Below are positions 19,676 through 29,307 of a stretch of 64,000 nucleotides of DNA, piece by piece. The notes under the pieces were generated by a model. It made no database searches. It saw only the letters and a list, made by a program, of their open reading frames with translations, and had not been told where the DNA came from. The position numbers were made by a program, and so were the translations under genes. The stretch spans positions 1 to 64,000 of the forward strand of contig NZ_SELT01000003.1 of NCBI RefSeq assembly GCF_004361065.1, given 5' to 3'. Every line of letters starts with the position of its first letter. Positions within the stretch are counted from its first letter, which is position 1. Source of the DNA: Cognatilysobacter terrigena (GTDB taxonomy: Bacteria; Pseudomonadota; Gammaproteobacteria; Xanthomonadales; Xanthomonadaceae).

Positions 19676-19807
19676 GCGTCGCGACGGTCGATCCGACGTG
19701 TCGCGATGACCTCGAAGCGCGGGCACTTCGCGTGCAGACAACGGGCGCTCGTTCAGCGCAGTTCGACACCGCAACGCGCCGTGGGGACGAGCGCTTTCGA
19801 ACGTCGC

Positions 19808-20032
19808 TCAACAGCAGCGCGAACGGCCGCGTCCGTACCTTGCCTGCAGGCGCTCACGGAAAAACGTCGCTTCGTCCATCGGTGCAGCACCCGGATGCGT
19901 GCGGCGCATGTGCTCGAGGTACGCGCCGTAGTCGGGAATGCCGACGGCGAGTCGCGCCCCCTGCACGAGGCTACGCCACGCCTGCGACAGCGGCGAACGA
20001 CGGAGATGCTCAGAGCGAATGTGCGGCGACAT
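19808..20032 (-). CDS. ybdD: YbdD/YjiX-family small protein, partner of CstA
   Basis: 74 residues, the normal size of YbdD/YjiX proteins, with the family pattern RLAVGIPDYGAYLEHMRRTHP and the C-terminal FFRERLQARYG. In many proteobacteria this small cytoplasmic protein is encoded directly after cstA/btsT peptide- or pyruvate-transport genes. Here its ATG lies 23 bases inside the end of cstA, a translationally coupled arrangement. The function is not established beyond association with the transporter. The frame extends upstream within cstA but the family start is at 20032. Confidence 0.88.
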   Translation of the reverse strand: MSPHIRSEHLRRSPLSQAWRSLVQGARLAVGIPDYGAYLEHMRRTHPGAAPMDEATFFRERLQARYGRGRSRCC

Positions 20033-22061
20033 AGTCGGTCTCCCGCGCCGTCGGACGCACCTCACCGCGCGCGGCCAGCATCGCCCGGACGCCGAACACG
20101 GCGGTGAGCACCAGCACGCCGACGAACAGCACGCACAACGCGGCGTCGAGCGTGTTGTTGAAGGCAACGCGTTGCATGTCGGCGATCGTTTTGGCGGGGG
20201 CGAGGATCTCGCCACGCGATGCGGCGTCAGAGAACTTTCGCGCCGCTGCTAGGAAGCCGATCTTGGGATCGGGATGCAGAAGCTTCTCCGCGCCCGCCGT
20301 CAGTGTGCAGACGAGCAGCCACAGCGTGGCGATGCCGGGAATCCACACGTAACGCTCGCGCTTCATGCGCACCATCACGACGCAGCAGAAGACCAGCGCG
20401 ATCCCGGCGAGCATCTGGTTGGCGATGCCGAACAGCGGCCACAACGTGTTGATGCCGCCGAGCGGATCGACGACACCCTGATACAGGAACCAGCCCCAGC
20501 CGCCGACCGCGAGCGCAGTGCACAGCATGTTGCCGAGCCAGCTCTCCGTCGCGCGCAACGGCGGATACGCGAGGCCGGCGATCTCCTGGAACATGAAGCG
20601 CGCCACGCGCGTGCCGGCGTCGATCGTCGTGAGGATAAACAGCGCTTCGAACAGGATGGCGTAGTGGTACCAGAACGCCATCATGCGATCGCCGCCGCCG
20701 AGCCCCGCGAGGATGTGCGCCATGCCGACCGCGAGCGTCGGCGCGCCGCCGGTGCGCGACAGCACGGTCTCCTCGCCGATCGACTTCGCGGCCGCGGCCA
20801 GCGTGTCGGGCGTGATCGCGAAGCCCCATGCGTTGATCGCGGCCGACGCGGAGTCGAGCGTCGTGCCGAGCGCTGCGGCCGGCGCGTTCATTGCGAAATA
20901 GAGGCCCGGTTGCAGCACGCAGGCGGCGACCAGCGCCATCACCGCGACGAACGCTTCCATCAGCATCGCGCCGTAGCCGATCAGCGGGATGTCGCGCTCG
21001 TTGCGCAGCATCTTCGGCGTCGTGCCGGAGCTGATTAGCGCATGGAAGCCGGACACCGAACCGCAGGCGATCGTGATGAACAGGAACGGGAACAGCTTGC
21101 CGGCGAACACTGGGCCCGTCCCGTCGACGAAGCGCGTCATCGCCGGCATGTGCAGGTCGGGCATCGCGATCAGGATGGCGACCGCAAGGCCGACGATCGT
21201 GCCGATCTTGAGGAAGGTCGACAGATAGTCGCGCGGCGCGAGCAGCAGCCACACCGGCAACACCGAGGCGACAAAGCCGTAGCCGATCAGCAACCACGCG
21301 AGCGTCGTGCCCTGCAGACGGAACACCGCGCTCCCCTGCGGGTCGGCTGCGACATGCCCGCCGATGGCGATTGATGCGAGCAGCAACGCAAGGCCGATGA
21401 TCGACGCTTCGAGAATGCGGCCCGGCCGGATCCAGCGCAGCCATGCGCCCATGAGCAGCGCGATCGGAATCGTCATCGCAAGGGTGAACGTGCCCCACGG
21501 ACTCTGCGCGAGCGCCTTGACGACGACGAGCGCCAGCACCGCGAGCAGGATTAGCATGATCGCGGCGATGCCGAACATTGAGACGACACCCGCGGCATTG
21601 CCCATCTCGCTGCGGATCATTTCGCCGAGCGAGCGGCCGTCGCGACGCGTCGAGAAGAACAGCACGAGCATATCCTGCACCGCGCCGGCGAACACCACGC
21701 CGAACAGGATCCACAACGTGCCGGGCAGGTAGCCCATCTGCGCGGCGAGCACGGGGCCCACGAGCGGGCCCGCACCGGCGATGGCGGCGAAGTGGTGGCC
21801 GAACAGCACGCTGCGCTCGGTCGGCACGTAGTCGAGGCCGTCGTTGCGGCGATACGCGGGCGTGAGGCGCGACGGATCGATGCCGATCGCGCGCGCGACG
21901 TAGCGCGAATAGAAGCGGTACGCGATGAAGAACGTGCTCGCCGACGCCGCGACCAGCCACATCGCGCTCACCGTCTCGCCCCGATGCAGGCCGAGCACCG
22001 ACAGGGCCGCGACCGCGATCACGCCGAGTGCCGCCCAGAAAAGTCCTGCCGATCCCCGCAT
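20010..22061 (-). CDS. cstA: CstA/BtsT-family carbon starvation (pyruvate/peptide) transporter
   Basis: 683 residues with about 16-18 hydrophobic helices. Family signatures are visible near the N-terminus: FIAYRFYSRYVARAIGID, RNDGLDYVPTERSVLFGHHFAAIAGAGPLVGPV and the QDMLVLFFSTRRDGRSLG loop. CstA/BtsT proteins import pyruvate and are implicated in peptide use during starvation. The ATG at 22061 is preceded by GGGGGAG; the open frame upstream to 22115 lacks a site. Downstream the coupled ybdD overlaps by 23 bases. No BtsS/BtsR regulator lies next to it. Confidence 0.93.
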   Translation of the reverse strand: MRGSAGLFWAALGVIAVAALSVLGLHRGETVSAMWLVAASASTFFIAYRFYSRYVARAIGIDPSRLTPAYRRNDGLDYVPTERSVLFGHHFAAIAGAGPLVGPVLAAQMGYLPGTLWILFGVVFAGAVQDMLVLFFSTRRDGRSLGEMIRSEMGNAAGVVSMFGIAAIMLILLAVLALVVVKALAQSPWGTFTLAMTIPIALLMGAWLRWIRPGRILEASIIGLALLLASIAIGGHVAADPQGSAVFRLQGTTLAWLLIGYGFVASVLPVWLLLAPRDYLSTFLKIGTIVGLAVAILIAMPDLHMPAMTRFVDGTGPVFAGKLFPFLFITIACGSVSGFHALISSGTTPKMLRNERDIPLIGYGAMLMEAFVAVMALVAACVLQPGLYFAMNAPAAALGTTLDSASAAINAWGFAITPDTLAAAAKSIGEETVLSRTGGAPTLAVGMAHILAGLGGGDRMMAFWYHYAILFEALFILTTIDAGTRVARFMFQEIAGLAYPPLRATESWLGNMLCTALAVGGWGWFLYQGVVDPLGGINTLWPLFGIANQMLAGIALVFCCVVMVRMKRERYVWIPGIATLWLLVCTLTAGAEKLLHPDPKIGFLAAARKFSDAASRGEILAPAKTIADMQRVAFNNTLDAALCVLFVGVLVLTAVFGVRAMLAARGEVRPTARETDYVAAHSL

Positions 22062-22146
22062 CGCACGCTCCCCCTGTGAGGCCGCGAGCGTCGCGCAGGC
22101 GGTCGGCGGGGTCAATCTGCGATGCGGCAGAAACCGCAGCGCGGGC

Positions 22147-23139
22147 CTAGAGCCAGCGCGCCTTCTTGAACTTCCAGTACAGCGCGAGCGTCACCAGCGC
22201 CATAGCGCCAATCAGGATGAAATAGCTCCAGCGCCCGTGAAGCTCGGGCATGTGCTCGAAGTTCATGCCGTACCAGCTGGCCACGAGCGTCGGCGCCGCG
22301 AGCAGCGAAGCCCACGCACCCAGCCGCTTGACGATCTCGCCCTGCTGCACGGTCACAAGCGACAGGTTCACGCCGACCGCCGCGGTCAGCATTTCGCGCA
22401 GCGTCTCCGTACTCGACTGGATGCGGATGGCGTGGTCGAGCACGTCGCGCAGGTAGGGCTGGATGACGTCGTCGATCAGGCCGGTCTGCATGCGCGTGAG
22501 GTGGCTGATGATGTCCTGCAGCGGTTCCGCCGCCATGCGCAGGCGCGTGAGGTCGCGCTTCAGCCAGTACAGGCGCTCGACCGTTTCCTTGCGGAAATCC
22601 GCGGCGAACACGTCCTTCTCGAGTTCGCCGAGCAGGCGGTCGTACTCGTCGACGATGGGCATGAAGTTGTCGACGATCAGGTCGAGTACCGCGTACAGCG
22701 CAGCGCCCGGCCCATGTACCAGCAGCGCCTTCTCGCGTTCCAGCCGCCCGCGGGCCGGTGCGTAGCTCGACGACGCGCCGTGCCGCACCGTCACGAAATA
22801 GCGGGGGCCGACGAACATGTGCGTCTCGCCGAAGCGGATCGTGCCGTCGGTGGTCTGCGCGGTGTGCACGGCGATGAAGATCGAATCGCCGTACGTCTCG
22901 AACTTCGGCCGCTGGTGCGCGTTCTGCGCATCCTCGACGGCCAGCGGATGCAGGTCGAATTCTTCCTGCAGCTTGGCCAGCACGCTCGGGCCCGGCTCGT
23001 ACAGGCCGACCCAGACGAAGCTGCCGTCGTCGACGGCCAGAACGTCGCTGATCTGCTCGATGTCGATGTCGCGACGATTGCCCTGGCGGTCGTAGGCCGC
23101 ACAGTTGACGACGCAGTGGGCGTACTGGGGCTCGGTCAT
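22147..23139 (-). CDS. corA: CorA-family magnesium/cobalt transporter
   Basis: 330 residues: a long cytoplasmic alpha/beta plus coiled-coil N-terminal part and two C-terminal membrane helices. The first helix ends in the defining YGMN motif (in SWYGMNFEHMPEL), and the protein ends with the basic KFKKARW typical of CorA. PLAVEDAQNAHQRPK near residue 70 is the conserved N-terminal element. It is the last gene of the ybeZ-ybeY-ybeX-DUF4105-corA run, with its ATG overlapping the preceding stop (ATGA). Association with ybeX (CorC-like) fits magnesium homeostasis. Confidence 0.93.
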   Translation of the reverse strand: MTEPQYAHCVVNCAAYDRQGNRRDIDIEQISDVLAVDDGSFVWVGLYEPGPSVLAKLQEEFDLHPLAVEDAQNAHQRPKFETYGDSIFIAVHTAQTTDGTIRFGETHMFVGPRYFVTVRHGASSSYAPARGRLEREKALLVHGPGAALYAVLDLIVDNFMPIVDEYDRLLGELEKDVFAADFRKETVERLYWLKRDLTRLRMAAEPLQDIISHLTRMQTGLIDDVIQPYLRDVLDHAIRIQSSTETLREMLTAAVGVNLSLVTVQQGEIVKRLGAWASLLAAPTLVASWYGMNFEHMPELHGRWSYFILIGAMALVTLALYWKFKKARWL

Positions 23140-24350
23140 GCGCCGATGCTAGCGGCCGGGGCGTCCCGCGTCGTGCGAAGGCCCGCCCACAGGCCGAGGT
23201 GGGTCGGCAGCAGCAGTGCGATCCAGCGCAGGTTGTCCTGTGCGCCCGATTCCAGCCACGACGCGAACATCGCGATCAACGCGAGGCCGGCGAGCACGGG
23301 CAGTGCCTTCTGCATCAACGCGCCGGATCCGCGACCGCGCAGCACGCGCCACGCGCCCGGAACCGCCAGCCACGCCAGCGGATTCAGCAGCAGCAGATTC
23401 CGGTTGGCCCACGCGAACTCGTGCACCGTGCCCAGCCACAGGAACAGCATCAGCGCGCCGATCAGGCCGGCGAGCATCCAGAACGGCAGCGCTAACGCGG
23501 CGACGAGGCGCGGACGACGTGCCCCCGTCGTTGCGAGCAGCACACCGAGGACAAGCCCGGCCGCCAGCCACGGCCACGTCGCGCGCGGCGCGTCGGCAGG
23601 TTCGGGGGCGATGCGATGCGGCAGTACGGGCGTTTCGCTTTCGACCAGCGGATGGTTGTCGATCTCCACCTCGCGCAGCGACGCCGCGAGCCGCATCGGC
23701 ACGAAGGCTTCTTCCCACAGCGACAGCGGACGATCCGAGCGCGGGCCGAGGCCGACGTCGAATCCCGTGCCCATCCACCACGCGGGCGACGCCAGACGCA
23801 CCGCTTCGCTGCGATAGGTCGCGCCGTGCGAGCGGCCCGCGAGTTGACGGTGCAGTTCGCCGCCGAGCGCGCGGTCGATCGCGTCGCGCACGCGCGTCGA
23901 GCAGTTGTCGCGGAAGTAGTCGTAACCGTAGACGGCGTTCTCGGGCCGCGCGTTGACCGCGAGTGCGTTCGCGAGCTCGTTCGCCTGCGCATCGGTCAGA
24001 TGCAGCCACTGGATCGACACGCCGCGGCCCTCCTCGCGGTACATCACCATGTCCTCGTCGAAGGGCAGGGCGGCGAGGCGGTAGCGCATGATCCCGTGCA
24101 CGAAGTTGCCGACGAAGCCGGGCTCGGAGGGATCGAAGAAGCCGAAGTTGTACGACGTCGCGGCACCGGTCACGGGGTCGATGACGACGATCGCGTCGTG
24201 CCCGAAGCGCTCCCAGAACACCTCGCCCGGCTGCATCGTCGCCACGCCGATGCGCGGCGCCGCGGCCGATGCCGCGAACGGCATCAGCAGGGCGACCAGG
24301 AGAAGCAGCGTGCGGACGAAGCCGCCGGTGCGGCGATCAGGCCTCGCCAT
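23136..24350 (-). CDS. DUF4105 / Lnb-like membrane protein in the lnt position
   Basis: 404 residues. A signal peptide or anchor (residues about 10-30) precedes a periplasmic DUF4105 domain with ERFGHDAIVV (conserved His) and YDYFRDNCSTRVRDAI (conserved Cys), a Cys/His pair suggestive of a thiol transferase or hydrolase. From about residue 225 five or six membrane helices follow. The DUF4105 domain is now associated with Lnb, an alternative lipoprotein N-acyltransferase described in Bdellovibrio; assigning that role here is inference. The locus supports it: in E. coli the gene after ybeX is lnt, the canonical lipoprotein N-acyltransferase. The start at 24350 lies 14 bases inside ybeX and the stop overlaps corA. 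Confidence 0.78.
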   Translation of the reverse strand: MARPDRRTGGFVRTLLLLVALLMPFAASAAAPRIGVATMQPGEVFWERFGHDAIVVIDPVTGAATSYNFGFFDPSEPGFVGNFVHGIMRYRLAALPFDEDMVMYREEGRGVSIQWLHLTDAQANELANALAVNARPENAVYGYDYFRDNCSTRVRDAIDRALGGELHRQLAGRSHGATYRSEAVRLASPAWWMGTGFDVGLGPRSDRPLSLWEEAFVPMRLAASLREVEIDNHPLVESETPVLPHRIAPEPADAPRATWPWLAAGLVLGVLLATTGARRPRLVAALALPFWMLAGLIGALMLFLWLGTVHEFAWANRNLLLLNPLAWLAVPGAWRVLRGRGSGALMQKALPVLAGLALIAMFASWLESGAQDNLRWIALLLPTHLGLWAGLRTTRDAPAASIGA

Positions 24351-25200
24351 GCACGCCCACGTGGAAGGCGTGCACGCGACGCGCGTCGGCACCGGCCACG
24401 CGGAACACGAAGCGATCGAGCGTCAGTTCCTCGCCGGCTTCAGGGAGGTGACCGATCGCGGCGGTCACGAGGCCGCCGATGGTGTCGTATTCGTCGTCGT
24501 CGAAATCCGCGCCGAAGCGTTCGTTGAAGTCGGCTATCGGTGTCAGCGCGTCGACGACGAACTGGCCGTCGGTCTGCGCGGCGATCAGCGCATTCGGATC
24601 GGCGGCTTCGTCGTGTTCGTCATCGATCTCGCCGACGATCTGCTCCAGCACGTCCTCGATCGTGAGCAGGCCGGCGACGCCGCCATGCTCGTCGATGACG
24701 ATCGCCATGTGGTTGCGCGACTGGCGGAATTCGCGCAGCAGTACGTCGAGGCGCTTGGATTCCGGAATCAGCAGCGCGGGGCGCAGCAGCTCGTGGATGG
24801 TGGCCGGCCCGTGGTCGGCGACCACGCCGCGCAGCAGGTCCTTGGCGAGCAGCACGCCCAGCACCTCGTCGCGATCCTCGCCGTGCACCGGGAAACGCGA
24901 ATGGCCGGACTCGACGACCATCTTCATGAGGTCGAGGAAGCGGGTGTCGGCCGGCAGGGAGACCATCTGCGAGCGCGGGATCATCACGTCGCCGACGGTC
25001 ATGTCGGACACCGCGATCGCGCCTTCCATCATGCGCAGCGTGTCGGCTTCGATCAGCCCGTCGTTCTGCGCATCGCGCAGCAGTTCGACGAGGTCCTCGC
25101 GCGTGGACGGCTCGCCGGACAGGGCGGAGCTGATCCGTTCGAACCAGGAGCGGCGATCGGTGCCGCGTTCGTGATGGGTACTACTGTCGTCCTCGGACAT
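24337..25200 (-). CDS. ybeX: CorC/YbeX-family CBS-domain protein
   Basis: 287 residues: a polar N-terminus, tandem CBS domains (VGDVMIPRSQMVSLP and the second ending MAIVIDEHGGVAGLLTIEDVLEQIVGEI), and a C-terminal CorC_HlyC transporter-associated domain ending HAFHVGVHGEA. It has no membrane segments, unlike larger CNNM-type proteins. YbeX/CorC is linked to magnesium efflux and ribosome maturation. The ATG at 25200 gives the usual MSEDDSS start; a GTG at 25221 is an alternative. Gene order ybeZ-ybeY-ybeX is that of the widespread ribosome-maturation operon. Confidence 0.92.
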   Translation of the reverse strand: MSEDDSSTHHERGTDRRSWFERISSALSGEPSTREDLVELLRDAQNDGLIEADTLRMMEGAIAVSDMTVGDVMIPRSQMVSLPADTRFLDLMKMVVESGHSRFPVHGEDRDEVLGVLLAKDLLRGVVADHGPATIHELLRPALLIPESKRLDVLLREFRQSRNHMAIVIDEHGGVAGLLTIEDVLEQIVGEIDDEHDEAADPNALIAAQTDGQFVVDALTPIADFNERFGADFDDDEYDTIGGLVTAAIGHLPEAGEELTLDRFVFRVAGADARRVHAFHVGVHGEA

Positions 25201-25311
25201 TGTCTTCGTGTCGTGCGCCACTCGGAGCGGCGGCGCCAGTCTAGCCGGTCGTCATGGCCGGCCCGTGGAGATGGGGGCCGCGCACCGCCGCTTCAACCGG
25301 CCGCCCGTCGC

Positions 25312-25776
25312 TCAGTAGGGGTCGGCGATGCCCAGCCCGGCCAGGATCGCGCTCTCGCGGGACTCCATGGCCTCGGCCTCGTCATCTTCCTGATGGTCCC
25401 AGCCCAGCAGGTGGAGGACGCCGTGGACGGTGAGGTGGGCGTAGTGGTCGGCCGGCTTCTTGCCCTGCTCGGCGGCCTCGCGGGCGACGACATCGGCGCA
25501 GATCACGAGGTCGCCCAGATCCGGCAGCTCGACGTCGTCCGGCAGGCCCTGCGGCCGCTCGGCCGGGAAGCTCAGGACATTCGTCGCGTAATCCTTGCCG
25601 CGATACGTGCGGTTGAGCTTGCGGCCTTCGTCCGGCGCGACGATGCGGATGGCGAGCGACGCTGGCGCGTCGCGGTCTTCAAGCGCCGCCGCGACCCACT
25701 TCCGGAAGCTGGCCGACGACGGCACGCCGGTGCGCGACGTCGCATAGCTGACGCTGACTTCGGGTTCGATCGACAT
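25312..25776 (-). CDS. ybeY: Endoribonuclease YbeY (rRNA maturation)
   Basis: 154 residues. The zinc-binding signature [11 protein letters not shown] lies near the C-terminus, with NVLSFPAE before it. YbeY acts in 16S rRNA 3'-end maturation and ribosome quality control. The open frame extends 54 codons upstream into ybeZ; the ATG at 25776 gives the normal family start ([13 protein letters not shown]), 16 bases after the ybeZ stop. A 111-base gap separates it from ybeX. Confidence 0.94.
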   Translation of the reverse strand: MSIEPEVSVSYATSRTGVPSSASFRKWVAAALEDRDAPASLAIRIVAPDEGRKLNRTYRGKDYATNVLSFPAERPQGLPDDVELPDLGDLVICADVVAREAAEQGKKPADHYAHLTVHGVLHLLGWDHQEDDEAEAMESRESAILAGLGIADPY

Positions 25777-25792
25777 CTCGCGCTCCGCGCGG

Positions 25793-26776
25793 TCAGCTGC
25801 GGCCGGTGGCCGCGTCCGCCGCGTCGCGCGCATCGTAGGCGTTGACGATCTTCGCCACCAGCGGATGACGCACCACGTCGCGCGATTCGAAGAACGTGAA
25901 GCTGATGCCATCGACGCCACGCAGCACTTCGATCGCATCCTTCAGGCCGGACTTCTGGTGCTTCGGGAGGTCGATCTGCGTCATGTCGCCGGTCACGACG
26001 GCGGTGCTGCCGAACCCGATGCGCGTCAGGAACATCTTCATCTGCTCGACGCTGGTGTTCTGCGCTTCGTCGAGGATCACGTACGCATCGTTAAGCGTGC
26101 GACCGCGCATGTACGCGAGCGGCGCGATCTCGATGACGTTGCGCTCGAGCAGCTTCGCCACCTTCTCGACGCCGAGCATCTCGTACAGCGCGTCGTAGAG
26201 CGGGCGCAGGTACGGGTCGACCTTCTGCGTCAGATCGCCGGGAAGGAAGCCGAGCTTCTCGCCGGCTTCCACGGCGGGGCGCACGAGGATGATGCGCTGC
26301 ACGCGCGAGGAGTTGAGCGCTTCGACCGCACTCGCCACGGCGAGGAACGTCTTGCCGGTGCCCGCGGGGCCGATGCCGAAATTGATGTCGTTCGTCGCGA
26401 TCGCGTGCAGGTATTTCGCCTGGTTCTCGCCGCGCGCGCGCAGGGTGCCGCGCTTCACGCGGATGATCACTTCCTGCGGTTCGACGTCGTTCGCCGCGCG
26501 CTGCTCCATGCCCGCGTCGGACAGACGAAGGTGGATCGCATGCTCGCTCAGCGTTTCGTTGAGCGTGTCGTCCCAGAGCTCGTGGATCAGGCGGTCGGCC
26601 TGCTGCGCGGCAGCGGGCGTGCCGGTCACGCGGAAGACGTTGCCGCGATTGGCGACCTGCACGCCCAGGCGCAGTTCGACCAGGCGCAGGTGCGCGTCGA
26701 ACGGGCCGGACAGGTTGGCAAGCCGCTCGGGATCGGGCGGGTCGAGGACGAAGTCGCGATGGATCAGCTCGGCCAT
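25793..26776 (-). CDS. ybeZ: PhoH-like ATPase YbeZ
   Basis: 327 residues of the PhoH family. Walker A GPAGTGKT lies near residues 140-147, Walker B as YVILDEAQN, and a conserved [20 protein letters not shown] follows. The N-terminal third resembles the KH-like part of YbeZ. It is a predicted RNA-linked ATPase or helicase that partners YbeY. First gene of the minus-strand operon here; miaB, which precedes ybeZ in E. coli, is about 5.5 kb away on the same strand. Confidence 0.93.
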   Translation of the reverse strand: MAELIHRDFVLDPPDPERLANLSGPFDAHLRLVELRLGVQVANRGNVFRVTGTPAAAQQADRLIHELWDDTLNETLSEHAIHLRLSDAGMEQRAANDVEPQEVIIRVKRGTLRARGENQAKYLHAIATNDINFGIGPAGTGKTFLAVASAVEALNSSRVQRIILVRPAVEAGEKLGFLPGDLTQKVDPYLRPLYDALYEMLGVEKVAKLLERNVIEIAPLAYMRGRTLNDAYVILDEAQNTSVEQMKMFLTRIGFGSTAVVTGDMTQIDLPKHQKSGLKDAIEVLRGVDGISFTFFESRDVVRHPLVAKIVNAYDARDAADAATGRS

Positions 26777-26892
26777 TCGGATGAGTGCGGTGGGTGTCGG
26801 GCGGACGATGCACCGGACGCCGGCAGCGGCGCGTGATCTTGCGTCGGGCGGCCGTGTTGCGCAGAGTCGGCCGCCACGGCGGAGGGATCACG

Positions 26893-28560
26893 ATGCGGAT
26901 GGCGCGTGCGGGTCGGGTGGTGCAGGGGCTGGGCATTGTCGCAGCCCTGTGGTCGGGTGGGGCGTTCGCGCAGGTCACCGTGGTGACCGCGGCGAAGGGC
27001 CACACGATGGACGTCGCGCATCCCGAGGCGGAGGCATTCGCCTACGACGCGGGCGGCCGCCTTCTGGACATCGGACCGCGCGACGCGGTGCTCGCCAAAC
27101 ATCCGGGCGCGAGACGCCTCGATCTCGGCAGCGCCACCGTCGTGCCGGGGCTGATCGACGCGCACGGCCACGTCGCGAATCTCGGCTACACGTTCCTGCG
27201 CGCGGACCTCGTCGGCACCACGTCGAAAGACGACGTCATTGCGCGACTGAAGGCGTTCGCCAAGGACCTCAAGCCCGGCGCATGGCTGCTCGGCCGCGGC
27301 TGGGACCAGAACGATTGGCCCGAAAAGAATTTCCCGACCGCCGCCGACCTCGACGCCGCCTTCCCCGATCGCCCGGTCTGGCTGCGGCGCGTCGACGGCC
27401 ATGCGGGCTGGGCGAACACCGCCGCGATGAAGGCGATCGGCCGCGACGTCGGCGGCGACTGGCAACCCGATGGCGGCCGCATCGAACGCAGCGGTGGACG
27501 CGCGACCGGCGTGTTCGTCGACGGTGCGATGCAGCTCATCGACCGGGTCGTTCCGCCGGTCGACGACGAGACGGCCACGCGCGCGCTCGAACTCGGCATG
27601 AAGTCCGCGGTCGAACACGGCCTCACTGGCGTGCACGACGCCGGCGTGCCGCTCGCCGACCTGCGCCGCTACATGCGCCTCGCCGATGCCGGCAAGATGC
27701 CGCTGCGCATCGACGCGATGGCCGACGGCGACCACGAAGCGTTCGCGTGGCTGTGCGAACACGGTGCGTATCAGCATCCCGGCGGCCGCCTCGAGATGCG
27801 CACGGTCAAGCTCTACATCGACGGCGCGCTCGGCAGCCGCGGCGCCGCGCTGCTGCAACCGTATGCCGATGCGCCCGACACCCACGGCTTGCTGATCATC
27901 GAGCCCTCGAAACTGCGCGAGGTCACGCAGCGCGCACGTCGCTGCAAGCTGCAGGTCGCGACGCACGCCATCGGCGATCGTGGCAACCGCGAAGTGCTCG
28001 ACGCCTACCAGCTCGCACTCGGCGCGAATCCGGGCGACCACCGCTGGCGCATCGAGCATGCGCAGGTGCTGTCGCAGGACGACCTGCCACGTCTGGCGAA
28101 GATGGGCGTCATCGCGTCCATGCAGCCGACGCACGCCACCAGCGACATGCCGTGGGCGGAGGATCGCCTCGGCCCTGAGCGCATCGTCGGCGCCTATGCA
28201 TGGCGACGCCTGCGCGACACCGGCACGCGCCTCGCGCTGGGTTCGGATTTCCCGGTGGAATCGGTCGACCCACGCCTCGGTCTCTACGCAGCGGCAACGC
28301 GCACCGATGCCGATGGCAAACCTGTCGGCGGTTGGCATCCGGAAGAGAAGCTGACGGCGTACGAAGCGCTGCGCGGCTTCACGCTCGACGCCGCGTACGC
28401 CGGTTTCGACGAACACGAGGTCGGCAGTCTCGAAATCGGGAAGCGCGCCGATTTCGTCGTGCTGCGCGAGGATCCGCTCGCGATCGATCCGTCGCAGCTG
28501 CCCAACCTGACCGTCGAAGCGACGTACGTCGACGGCAAGGCGGTGTACACCGCGAATTAG
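26893..28560 (+). CDS. Exported YtcJ-like amidohydrolase
   Basis: 555 residues. A signal peptide (about 1-27, ending GGAFAQ) is followed by an amidohydrolase barrel of the Amidohydro_3/YtcJ type: PGLIDAHGHVANLG (metal-binding HxH near residues 88-90), GRGWDQNDWPEKNFPTAADLD, VDGHAGWANT, TVKLYIDGALGSRGAALL, HAIGDRGN and the catalytic region LGSDFPVESVDPRLG. GGAGGGA directly precedes the ATG at 26893; the frame runs back to 26785 without support. The substrate is unknown; relatives hydrolyse amides or cyclic imides. It is divergent from ybeZ and convergent with the PAP2 gene, 9 bases apart. Confidence 0.86.
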   Translation: MRMARAGRVVQGLGIVAALWSGGAFAQVTVVTAAKGHTMDVAHPEAEAFAYDAGGRLLDIGPRDAVLAKHPGARRLDLGSATVVPGLIDAHGHVANLGYTFLRADLVGTTSKDDVIARLKAFAKDLKPGAWLLGRGWDQNDWPEKNFPTAADLDAAFPDRPVWLRRVDGHAGWANTAAMKAIGRDVGGDWQPDGGRIERSGGRATGVFVDGAMQLIDRVVPPVDDETATRALELGMKSAVEHGLTGVHDAGVPLADLRRYMRLADAGKMPLRIDAMADGDHEAFAWLCEHGAYQHPGGRLEMRTVKLYIDGALGSRGAALLQPYADAPDTHGLLIIEPSKLREVTQRARRCKLQVATHAIGDRGNREVLDAYQLALGANPGDHRWRIEHAQVLSQDDLPRLAKMGVIASMQPTHATSDMPWAEDRLGPERIVGAYAWRRLRDTGTRLALGSDFPVESVDPRLGLYAAATRTDADGKPVGGWHPEEKLTAYEALRGFTLDAAYAGFDEHEVGSLEIGKRADFVVLREDPLAIDPSQLPNLTVEATYVDGKAVYTAN

Positions 28561-28569
28561 GCGACGCGC

Positions 28570-29247
28570 TCAGCCGGTTTCGGTTTCCATCGCAGCGCGT
28601 TCGTCGTGAACCTGACGCGCGCTGCGTCGAAGAAAGGGATGCCGCGTCAGCGCGAGTCCGAACAGCGCCGTCGCCAGTCCGCCGATGACGTCGGCCACGA
28701 CGTGCTGGCCTGTCGTCACGACGGAAGGCAGCAGCACCGCGATCGATAGCCACGCGGCGCGGGCGTAGCGCGGATACTGCGTCGTGAATCCGGTGGCGAT
28801 GACGATCGGCAACGTGACGTGGCCCGAGGGGAAGCAGTTGCCGGGTGCATCGAGCGCGAGTAGCAATCGCCATGCGGATGACGTGGCGGCATCGAGGCCA
28901 TCGGGCAGCGGCACGCGCGGAAGCCGCGTCGGAACCGACAGCCACAGCGCGACGTTCAACATCAGCGCGACGACGTACGCACGCATCGTCGCCACGAATA
29001 CCCGCCGCTCGCTGATCGCCAACGCGAACGCGGGCGCCAGGAGCAGAAGCAGCCAGTACGGCCAGATCGTCCACGCGTGCCGACCGAGCGCCATGTCGAG
29101 CGCAGACGGCTCGATCACGGTCGCGCCCGATGGCTGGCGGTGGTTGATCGCGAGATAGATCGCGGAATTCACCGCCACCGCGAGCGCGACGACGCCCGCG
29201 CGGCGGCCGAACGTCAGGTACGCGGGCGGATGGTCGAAAGCGGGCAC
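28570..29247 (-). CDS. PAP2-family membrane phosphatase
   Basis: 225 residues with about six hydrophobic segments. Two of three PAP2 motifs are clear: NCFPSGHV (motif 2) and TTGQHVVADVIGG (H-x3-D of motif 3, but without the usual arginine). Motif 1 (KxxxxxxRP) is not obvious. Likely a lipid phosphate phosphatase or inositolphosphotransferase-like protein of the inner membrane. The GTG at 29247 is tentative (weak CTGGA upstream); the open frame continues across the next genes on the other strand but that extension is clearly antisense. It is divergent from the KASIII operon with only about 60 bases between. Confidence 0.72.
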   Translation of the reverse strand: MPAFDHPPAYLTFGRRAGVVALAVAVNSAIYLAINHRQPSGATVIEPSALDMALGRHAWTIWPYWLLLLLAPAFALAISERRVFVATMRAYVVALMLNVALWLSVPTRLPRVPLPDGLDAATSSAWRLLLALDAPGNCFPSGHVTLPIVIATGFTTQYPRYARAAWLSIAVLLPSVVTTGQHVVADVIGGLATALFGLALTRHPFLRRSARQVHDERAAMETETG

Positions 29248-29307
29248 CGGTCCAGTCTGCCAGCAAGCGCGGGGGCATACTGGCCGCGCCTTCGAACGAC
29301 CTCGACC

